Source of the DNA: Acidimicrobiales bacterium
GTDB taxonomy: Bacteria > Actinomycetota > Acidimicrobiia > Acidimicrobiales > Ilumatobacteraceae
Reading direction: 5' to 3'
Length of the DNA: 42,794 nt
NCBI GenBank assembly: GCA_947465505.1
Contig: CANIBN010000003.1
Location: forward strand, 1 to 42,794
Shown: positions 16,842-23,845 of the stretch, one piece after another
Layout of the letters: the number at the start of each line of letters is the position of its first letter
Position numbering within the stretch: the stretch's first letter is position 1
Translations under genes and position numbers: made by a program
Notes under the pieces: model-generated
What the model was told of the DNA's origin: nothing
The model's database searches: none
What the model saw: only the letters and a program-made list of their open reading frames with translations

Positions 16842-19480
16842 TGCTGCACCCATCTGGCTGGGAGCCGACGTCGGATCGCTGGGATCAGCGTCTCCCTGGA
16901 TGTCAGTGCGGCGGCGAGTCCTGATCCGGCGAGCAGCGCCAGCAACACAAGCGCCGTGAGACGACTCGAACCCAGCGAGGTTCCCGGCGTGACCGGTCGC
17001 TCGGCTCCACCCAAGGCCAGCGAGGTATCCGGCACGGAGGTGTCGGCGGCGGCTGCAGTGCTCGATGTCGGCGTGGAGGTGTCAGGCACTGTCGAGTCCA
17101 ACGTCTCCGGGATCGTCGTGGTGAAGAACCCCCCGCCACCGCCGCTGTACGGAGCGCGCATCGACACCACCTTCGCTGCAGCTTCGGTTGCCTGGGTCCT
17201 GAGGGACTCCGAGAGGGGGACGAAACCGGGCGGCAGGTCCCCAGGCGCCAGCCCCACTTGTTGCCCCTTGTCCGCCGCGTACTTGAGGAAGGCGGCGTAG
17301 TCGGCGCGTGCCGAGGTGGAGAGGGCCAGCGGAGAGATCGCGGCGTAGGTCAACGTCGTCAACGGATAGGCATCCGGCGCTGCCGTGCTCAGTTTGGGTT
17401 CGAGGAACGAGGGTTCCTCGCCCGGTGCCATTGCCGCAATGCCAGCGACTAGAGCATCGTTGGTCGGGGCGATGAACCGGCGGTCCTCACCGTTGTCGCC
17501 AGGTCGACTGAGCAGCGCCGTCTGCAATCCGTACTGGAAGGCTGAGGGAGTATCTGTCAGCGTCAGCATGGAGCGGTAGCCGGCCGGTTGGGGTGCCTCT
17601 CGCTTCCAGGCGTCCGCTGAGTTCGCTGCGTAAATGTTGAACTCGACCCGTGCACCGTCAGCGGCCGCACGGGTGATCTGTGCACCATTGCTCAGACCAC
17701 CGGTATACGGAAGCCACTCTGTGCCACAGAGCGGGGCGGGAACCACAGAGCCGAGTGAAGGAGCCTGATAGCAATACGGATCGCTCTTCGGGAACGAGTT
17801 CGGCACAGGTTCCCCAAACGCCACCCCCGACGGGTTGATCGCAGCGTTCGCGGCGTACACCGGGTTCACTTTCATCCCCCAGCGATCCGGCGTGCCCGAG
17901 AGCCACAGCTTGGCTTCTGGATCGGCGAGCACGTAGTTCCACAACTGGGTCGCAGCGTCCGATGCGCCCGAGGGGAGTTGTATACCACTGAAGTTTCGGG
18001 GGCTCGAATTCTGAAGGAGAGCGAACTCGGGGTTGAACTGCAGGAAGTCAGGGTCCGTACCGAGGTGCAGCGCATTGTCGTTCAGCCAGGAGAAGCTTGG
18101 GATCTCTCCGTTGATCGCCACGCTTCGTACGTAGGACTGCGTCAACAGTTTCGCGATCAGCCGGGGGGTGAGCTTGATGGTTGCGACTCTGACACCTGCG
18201 AGGTCTTGTTCTTCCTGCGGTGCGTTGACCTTTGGCACCCGCTCGACGTTGAAGCCGATCACCAGACCGGATGCAGTCAGTGGTGCGTACACGATGGGCT
18301 TCGTCGTGTCGTAGGTTCCCGACGCGAGCGGTCGCGACACCACGACGAGGCCCGGCGAACCCTCAACCGGGTTTGCAAGCTGACCGCGTGCAGCGTCGTC
18401 GCCGATCGTTGCGTAGGAGAATGGCGGCAGTCCCCCACCGGTGCAGAGCGCGGGCTGCCAACTTGCGACCGCCGTGAGCGCTACTTCGCTTCCCGCAATA
18501 CGACGATCCTGCTTGCGGATGTCGCACGGTGAGTCCACGGGGTTGAAGCTGAGCGGGATCGCGATCCGATTTGCCCAGACGAGCGGAGACAGAGGTGACG
18601 TGGCGACGCCGAACTGCTCGGGATCTGCCCCGCCAAACGGAGTTCCGGCGTTCTCGTCGGCCGCGGATCCGCGCGGCACCACGACGATCCAGCACTGAGG
18701 AACCTTCTTGCCACCGCCCTCGACGGACTGCACCCGTTGGCCGCACCCGAGCCCCGTGGACTGGTTTCCGGTGTTCACCTGGAACAGTTCTGCGCCCTTG
18801 CCCTGGGCATCCGTGGTCGCCCCAGCGATTTCGTTGGTGGTGATCTCGTTGAAGTACGGGTTCAACCAGTAGTTGCCACCCACGATTGCGGGGTTGAAGT
18901 TTGGGTTCGCCTGGACGTTCACCACGTCGCCCGTTACCGATCGGAACGGCATCCACACGTTCGTTGTCCGGGAGTCGGTGTAGCCAACGGCTGGGTCGTA
19001 GCCAGCCCAACCAGAGCGAAAGATCACGCGGCTTGTTGCCAGCACATTCGGATACACGCCGGCCGGAGGGCCGTTGTAGTTGCCGCCCACCGCGCCCTGC
19101 ACGCACTGTTCGGGTGGCGGTCCCGGATTGTCCGGAACGACCGAGTCATCGTCGCCCCAGCACTGGAAGATCTGCAGGTAGTTCGCAGCAAACCGACCCG
19201 GTCCCTGAACCGTCGGTTCGCCTCCTGTCCACGTGATGGAGACCGCTTGGTTCGTCAGTTTCTCTGTCTGGTTCACCGAGATTCGCAGGGTCGAGAACCT
19301 CCCGCGTCCGTTTACGGTGACACGCGACGCCGTGTTGGGCAGCGCGGTGTCTGTGCCCTGGCTACCCGGCACCGGTGAACCCGTTGCAAAGGAAGCGGTC
19401 ATCCCACCTGCGGTCGCAGCAAGGACCAAGACGGTCGATACAGCAAGGGCAGCACCGGCGAGAGCGCCTCGCCGTTTCAC
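16838..19480 (-). CDS. Large secreted protein with a PstS-like C-terminal half and membrane anchor
   Basis: The 880-residue product has a signal peptide (about 1-33), a Cys-containing N-terminal region of about 350 residues (NYLQIFQCWGDD, PEQCVQG) and a half resembling a PBP-like phosphate-binding protein: VYAPLTASGLVIGFNVE and IKLTPRLIAKLLTQSYVRSV parallel the PVVAPITVSFNVSG and TTIAKIFQVQI segments of PstS1. A Ser/Thr-rich stretch and one membrane helix (about 838-858) with an Arg-rich tail end it. It starts with GTG at 19480 overlapping the upstream pstS stop (GTGA). A canonical phosphate-binding loop such as SDGSG is not evident, so ligand binding is uncertain. The length is about twice that of a PstS. 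Confidence 0.75.
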   Translation of the reverse strand: MKRRGALAGAALAVSTVLVLAATAGGMTASFATGSPVPGSQGTDTALPNTASRVTVNGRGRFSTLRISVNQTEKLTNQAVSITWTGGEPTVQGPGRFAANYLQIFQCWGDDDSVVPDNPGPPPEQCVQGAVGGNYNGPPAGVYPNVLATSRVIFRSGWAGYDPAVGYTDSRTTNVWMPFRSVTGDVVNVQANPNFNPAIVGGNYWLNPYFNEITTNEIAGATTDAQGKGAELFQVNTGNQSTGLGCGQRVQSVEGGGKKVPQCWIVVVPRGSAADENAGTPFGGADPEQFGVATSPLSPLVWANRIAIPLSFNPVDSPCDIRKQDRRIAGSEVALTAVASWQPALCTGGGLPPFSYATIGDDAARGQLANPVEGSPGLVVVSRPLASGTYDTTKPIVYAPLTASGLVIGFNVERVPKVNAPQEEQDLAGVRVATIKLTPRLIAKLLTQSYVRSVAINGEIPSFSWLNDNALHLGTDPDFLQFNPEFALLQNSSPRNFSGIQLPSGASDAATQLWNYVLADPEAKLWLSGTPDRWGMKVNPVYAANAAINPSGVAFGEPVPNSFPKSDPYCYQAPSLGSVVPAPLCGTEWLPYTGGLSNGAQITRAAADGARVEFNIYAANSADAWKREAPQPAGYRSMLTLTDTPSAFQYGLQTALLSRPGDNGEDRRFIAPTNDALVAGIAAMAPGEEPSFLEPKLSTAAPDAYPLTTLTYAAISPLALSTSARADYAAFLKYAADKGQQVGLAPGDLPPGFVPLSESLRTQATEAAAKVVSMRAPYSGGGGGFFTTTIPETLDSTVPDTSTPTSSTAAAADTSVPDTSLALGGAERPVTPGTSLGSSRLTALVLLALLAGSGLAAALTSRETLIPAIRRRLPARWVQQ

Positions 19481-21159
19481 TGAGTCCCCCGTTTACCGAG
19501 CCGTCGCCAAGCGAGCGCAGGTACGAAGATCACCGCGAGGATCATGAGGCCCACCAGTAAGCCGATTCCGAGACCTGCAGACTGGCGCTTCAGGGTGGTG
19601 GTGACGACATCGCCGACGGGCACTGCGCCGGCTGAACCGGCCGCAGCGTTACCGCCTTCCGACGTGCCCCCATCGCCTTGATCGACGGCCCCTCCCGGGA
19701 TCGTGTCACCGGTAGCCGGATCACCGCCGGTATCAGTGGTGCCTTCCGGTCCCGTCGCTCCGTCAACTGTCGTGTCCCCGCCAGAACTTGTTCCGCCGCT
19801 TGAGGAACTCCCTCCGCTGGCACCAGAGTTCACCGCTGTCGGCACGTTCTTCAAGCCGCCTGTTCCATTCGGGCATTGCAGCGAACCCTTCTTGTCGCAC
19901 GCCTTCGGTTGGGGTGCCTTCTTGGCGAGCAGGTTGGTTCCGTCCGACGAGAACGTCGGATTGTTGCACTTCGAGATGTCCACCGACTGCAACTCGACGC
20001 CCGGGATCTTGGCGATCTGTTCAAGACTTGCCTGGACGAGGTTCACCGGCATCGGGGAATAGCCCAGCGAGGCAGACTGCTGCTGGGCCTGACACATCAT
20101 GTAGTAGGCGACAGCACCGAGCGTGCGTCCCTTCGCCTCGTTGAACTGGCCGGCCACCTTCGTCGGAAGGATGAAGTACGAGTACGACGACAACTGATAA
20201 CTGCGGGGATCGGCATCGGTGTACACACCCTCGAGCTGTTGCGTGAGGTACATCGCCGGGTTGCTCTCGTCCTTGTTGATCTTTGCCTTGAGCAGCGATA
20301 CCGCAACGTTCTGTGGGGTTGGCTCGGTGTAGAACCCAGCCTTGTTGAGCACCTTCGCAACCGGGAACTGGGCACCGAGCGCGTACGAATAGTTCACGTA
20401 GCCAATAGCGCCCTCGGCGAAGCTCTGGCTCACGTAACCAGCGATGCCCAGGTCACCAGACTGCGCGACAACACCCTTCACGGTCGGGTAGAAGGACGTA
20501 TAGCCGCAGGCAGGTGCCCGGCCAGAACGCTGGCAATAGTCGTCCCAGATCGCTTTGTGCATGGCAATCATCCACTTGGTGAACTGTGCACTCGAGCCCG
20601 AACCGTCGGAGCGAACCACCGGCACGATGTCACGAGCGGGAAGTGTCAGGCCGGGGTTATCAGCAGCGATCGCAGGGTCGTCCCACTTGGTGATCACCCG
20701 GGTGAAGATCTTCGCAACGTTCTCGCCGGACAAGCGGAGATTCGTGACCCGCTTTCCGTTGATCTTCAGGTTGTACATGAAGGACGTTCCGCCGGCGACG
20801 ACAGGGATGTAGGCGTAACTACCCGGTGCCGGGTTCTCCGGGGCGGAGCCGTCCTCTGGCTTGAACTGGAAGGGGATGTCCGAGGCTGCGAAGTCAACCG
20901 TTCCGTTCAGGAAGTTTTTTCGTCCCGACGTCGAGCCGCTCGGGTTGTAGTCCATGGTGATACCGAACTGACGGACGTTGACCCGTACCGCGTCAATTGC
21001 GTTCGCCGCCCACGAGGACCCTTCTCCCGAGATTCGCTGGTAGCCACCGTCAGCCGAGGCGGAGGTGGCGACGACGCTCAGACAACAGACGAGGCCAAGG
21101 GCAAGCGCCCCTGCACGAGCGACGTTTCCGGAACGGCTATGTCTCTGCAGCGCCTTCAT
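19477..21159 (-). CDS. pstS: PstS2, membrane-tethered phosphate-binding protein
   Basis: The 560-residue product has a signal peptide (about 1-36) and a PBP-like domain with PstS phosphate motifs (GEGSSWAANAID, DFAASDIPF, VVRSDGSGSSAQFTKWM). A Gly/Ser/Thr-rich linker (about 430-520) and a C-terminal membrane helix (IGLLVGLMILAVIFVPALAW) with a basic tail replace the usual lipid anchor. The long flexible linker would let the binding domain reach well away from the membrane. The start has an excellent GGAGG site, and the stop/start overlaps with pstA2 and the 880-residue gene couple it to both. Confidence 0.9.
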   Translation of the reverse strand: MKALQRHSRSGNVARAGALALGLVCCLSVVATSASADGGYQRISGEGSSWAANAIDAVRVNVRQFGITMDYNPSGSTSGRKNFLNGTVDFAASDIPFQFKPEDGSAPENPAPGSYAYIPVVAGGTSFMYNLKINGKRVTNLRLSGENVAKIFTRVITKWDDPAIAADNPGLTLPARDIVPVVRSDGSGSSAQFTKWMIAMHKAIWDDYCQRSGRAPACGYTSFYPTVKGVVAQSGDLGIAGYVSQSFAEGAIGYVNYSYALGAQFPVAKVLNKAGFYTEPTPQNVAVSLLKAKINKDESNPAMYLTQQLEGVYTDADPRSYQLSSYSYFILPTKVAGQFNEAKGRTLGAVAYYMMCQAQQQSASLGYSPMPVNLVQASLEQIAKIPGVELQSVDISKCNNPTFSSDGTNLLAKKAPQPKACDKKGSLQCPNGTGGLKNVPTAVNSGASGGSSSSGGTSSGGDTTVDGATGPEGTTDTGGDPATGDTIPGGAVDQGDGGTSEGGNAAAGSAGAVPVGDVVTTTLKRQSAGLGIGLLVGLMILAVIFVPALAWRRLGKRGTQ

Positions 21160-22373
21160 CGTGTACCTCCTTCGACGGTCTCGATTCGCTCGAGATCCTT
21201 TGCTGAGCGCCGCATCGTTCGACGAGCCTGTCGTTTTGACTGTCGACCCGCCGGACGGCCGGCGATCACACGCGCGAGCGTGAATAGGGCAAGCACCAGA
21301 ACCATGAGCACCGCCGCAGTTGCGAACCCTCGCTGTATGAGCGCCTGCTGTGGAGACCGGACGAACTCGAACACGGCGAGCGGGAGGGACATCATCGGGT
21401 TGCGTCGCGGGTTCGAGTTGATCGTTGACGTAATGCCGGACACGAGCAGCACTGGCGCGGTCTCACCCACACCACGCGCAACACCAAGGATCACTGCGTT
21501 GACCAGACCGGAACGCGCCGTAGGGAGCACCACGTGCCAGACAGTTCTCCACTGCGGTGCGCCCGTTGCCTCGGAGGCCTCACGGAGGTTGCCCGGGACC
21601 AAGCGGAGAACTACCTCGGCAGAGCGCACGATGATCGGCAGCATCATGATGCTGATGGCAAGGGAGGCCGCAAAGCCAGATCGCTCAAACCCGAGAATGA
21701 GTACCCACGTGGCGAAGATGAAGAGGCCCGCCAGGATCGAGGGCAGCGCCGTCATTGCTGTTACCACGCTGCGGACGACTCCCCGCATCCGGCTCCGGGT
21801 CTCGTTCAGGAAGACCGCACAGGCAAGTCCGAGGGGGACGGTCACCACGAGCGCCAGTGACACGATGATGACGGTGCCCACTATTGCGTGCAGGATTCCG
21901 CCCTTCTCGAGTGGATCGAGCGGCCCTGCTTGACTCATGTCCTGCACATAGAGGTTCGACTTCAGCAACGCTGAGCGCCCACGCCACAGCGTGAATCCGA
22001 CGACCGATACCAGTGCGGCACCAGCGATGACTGCTGCCGCCGAGAACAACGAGCCCATCACTCGGTCGACGACGGCCGGTCGGTCCTCGGTGAGCGAGAC
22101 CAACAACCCATAGACAACGACGAACAGGGCGAAAGCAACGACGACGAAGCCAAGTCGTCCGCGGAACGGAGCAAGACGGCCAAAGAGCAGTTCGGTGGTT
22201 GCGAGGGATGCGATAGCGGAGCCGAACAGCACCACGAGATCCCGGCGCGAGATGCGACCGATGGAACGACGGACCTGTGGGGTAGTCGGCTGGGCGGAAC
22301 GGGTTGGGACGGTCGTGCGACCCATAGTTGCCGGTCGCGATTCGCCGCCAATCGGGAGCGGAGTGTCGGTCAT
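21156..22373 (-). CDS. pstA: PstA2, phosphate ABC permease with extra N-terminal membrane segments
   Basis: The 405-residue permease keeps the PstA coupling loop (EVVLRLVPGNLREASEATGA, then ARGVGETAPVLL) but is about 100 residues longer than PstA1. The extra N-terminal part holds two predicted membrane helices (about 45-68 and 74-93) before the core that begins with DRVMGSLFSAAAVIAGAAL. The ATG at 22373 overlaps the pstC2 stop (ATGA); the open frame extends upstream only within pstC2. With PstC2 and PstB2 it completes a second phosphate transporter. The extra helices may dock the tethered surface proteins, which is inference. Confidence 0.9.
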   Translation of the reverse strand: MTDTPLPIGGESRPATMGRTTVPTRSAQPTTPQVRRSIGRISRRDLVVLFGSAIASLATTELLFGRLAPFRGRLGFVVVAFALFVVVYGLLVSLTEDRPAVVDRVMGSLFSAAAVIAGAALVSVVGFTLWRGRSALLKSNLYVQDMSQAGPLDPLEKGGILHAIVGTVIIVSLALVVTVPLGLACAVFLNETRSRMRGVVRSVVTAMTALPSILAGLFIFATWVLILGFERSGFAASLAISIMMLPIIVRSAEVVLRLVPGNLREASEATGAPQWRTVWHVVLPTARSGLVNAVILGVARGVGETAPVLLVSGITSTINSNPRRNPMMSLPLAVFEFVRSPQQALIQRGFATAAVLMVLVLALFTLARVIAGRPAGRQSKRQARRTMRRSAKDLERIETVEGGTR

Positions 22374-23392
22374 GCTTCGCTCCCAGCGCCCGAGCGGGAT
22401 CGAGCGACAAAGATGGAGGCAACGAAATTCACCACGAGCGTCAGGGCGAACAACGTCAGTCCCGCCGCCATGAGGGCGGAGAGTCCGAATCCGGTTGCCT
22501 CGGGAGTTCGAAGTGCGATGAGCGAGGACACCGAGTTGCTGCCGTTCTCGAGAACGTGGAAGCTGATGTCGAAACGGGGCGAGATGATGAGGTAGACGGC
22601 GATCGTCTCGCCGAGCGCTCGTCCGAGGCCGAGCATGGTCCCGCCGATGATTCCCCCACGGCCGAACGGCAGGGTGACCGTGCGGATCATCCCCCAACGT
22701 GTCGAGCCCAGAGCGAATGCACCTTCCCGTTCTCCGGGGGGCACTTGCGAGAACACCTCGCGCATCACGGAGCACGCGATGGGCATCACCATCATGGACA
22801 CCACAACACCCGCTATGAAGGTGGACGCCGTATAGACGGTGCCACTCGAGATCGGGCTGGTGGGATCGTCACCTGACACGCTGAAGAGCGGGAACCAGCC
22901 GAACCAGGTGGTCAGCCAGCGGGACAAACCGATGATCTGTCCCTGCAGGAAGAACAGACCCCAGAGCCCGTACACCACGCTCGGCACTGCGGCCATGAGG
23001 TCGACGATCGCAATGAATGTCGACCGGAGCCAACTCGGGACGACCTCGACGATGAACAGTGCCGTTCCCATGGCGAGCGGAAGCGCAATGGCGACAGCAA
23101 GCAGAGCGATGAGGATCGTGAAGAGGAGCACCGCTGCAACGCCGAAGACCCTCCGGTCGGGCTGCCATGTCGATGTCGTGAAGAACTTGAACCCGACCGC
23201 GCTGAATGCATCCCACGCCTCAATCGTGAGGAAGAGCCCAACTGCGGCCATCACGGCCAGCACGCTGACGCCAGTCAGCGACAGTCCACGGTTGAAGTTC
23301 CTGTCGCCGAGGCCGCGACGACTGCTGATCTCGCGGGGTGTAGGCGCCGGACGTTCGTCGTCCCGAACGGGAAGCGAGGTGTTTGTTTGCAT
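22370..23392 (-). CDS. pstC: PstC2, phosphate ABC permease
   Basis: The 340-residue permease has an N-terminal cytoplasmic segment, six membrane helices and the PstC loop motif EREGAFALGSTRWGMIRTVTLPFGRGG, followed by GLGRALGETIAVYL. It starts three bases after the stop of the small membrane-protein gene and overlaps pstA2 by four bases. It is clearly homologous to PstC1 but diverged, so this is not a recent duplication. The periplasmic loop around SRWLTTWFGWFPLFSVSGDDP aligns with the loop KWLHTTFDSWPILGSIF of PstC1. Confidence 0.92.
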   Translation of the reverse strand: MQTNTSLPVRDDERPAPTPREISSRRGLGDRNFNRGLSLTGVSVLAVMAAVGLFLTIEAWDAFSAVGFKFFTTSTWQPDRRVFGVAAVLLFTILIALLAVAIALPLAMGTALFIVEVVPSWLRSTFIAIVDLMAAVPSVVYGLWGLFFLQGQIIGLSRWLTTWFGWFPLFSVSGDDPTSPISSGTVYTASTFIAGVVVSMMVMPIACSVMREVFSQVPPGEREGAFALGSTRWGMIRTVTLPFGRGGIIGGTMLGLGRALGETIAVYLIISPRFDISFHVLENGSNSVSSLIALRTPEATGFGLSALMAAGLTLFALTLVVNFVASIFVARSRSGAGSEA

Positions 23393-23395
23393 GAT

Positions 23396-23671
23396 CTAGA
23401 CCGCCCAGGCGATGAGGACGATCGCCACGATGAGCAGGGCGACACTGGCGAGAATGACGTCTGCATGAAAGAGAGTCGACAGCCGTCGCGTACGTCGACC
23501 AGTACTGGGGGCCTTGCCTTGACGACGAGCGTCGGTGCTTGTGCCCGATAGTGCTCCTTCGTCCCGGAGCACCGCAGCGATGGCGGTAGCCAAACGCTTG
23601 ATGTCAGCGTCGCTGAGCATTGACCGTCCCTGGTCTGCAGTGTTGGCATCGGGGTCGGAGGTGCTATTCAT
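23396..23671 (-). CDS. Small membrane protein at the head of the second pst operon
   Basis: The 91-residue product has a hydrophilic N-terminus with a short helix (LSDADIKRLATAIAAVLRDE), a basic stretch and one C-terminal membrane helix (ADVILASVALLIVAIVLIAWAV), so it would be inserted tail-first with its N-terminus in the cytoplasm. A longer upstream frame reads through the Pho-box region and is not credible. The ATG at 23671 has GGAGCCGAGG just before it. It is the first gene of the operon, three bases from pstC2. I do not recognise a family. Confidence 0.6.
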   Translation of the reverse strand: MNSTSDPDANTADQGRSMLSDADIKRLATAIAAVLRDEGALSGTSTDARRQGKAPSTGRRTRRLSTLFHADVILASVALLIVAIVLIAWAV

Positions 23672-23738
23672 CCTCGGCTCCCGTGACCATTCGTCCGCAC
23701 CCGCAGGGGATCCCACATACACCACGGAACGTAAGGTG

Positions 23739-23760
23739 ACGACGTGACCACAAGGTGAAC
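23739..23760 (-). promoter_or_regulatory. Pho box upstream of the second pst/surface operon
   Basis: On the minus strand GTTCACCTTGT (23760-23750) is followed directly by GGTCACGTCGT (23749-23739): two 11-nt units starting G(T/G)TCAC, the actinobacterial Pho box pattern. A third, weaker element (GTTCCCTTCC) lies just upstream. It stands about 70 bases before the first start codon of the operon. This supports control of the whole surface operon by the RegX3-like regulator at 196-894. Confidence 0.7.
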
Positions 23761-23845
23761 GGAAGGGAACGTGCGAGCGGATGTTCGCTGTCGAGTGCAC
23801 GCCCTCTCCGGTCGAGCACCGAGCGAGACATCCGCTCCGTCACAG

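Noticed and set aside
15193-19480. LPXTG sorting signals in the tethered proteins next to the sortase-like gene
   Set aside because: I looked before each C-terminal helix and found none; LALGG in the 880-residue protein is not a recognised signal. The proteins are better described as tail-anchored.
19876-21933. A 685-codon plus-strand frame opposite pstS2 and pstA2
   Set aside because: It covers two well-supported transporter genes; it has no domain or ribosome site.
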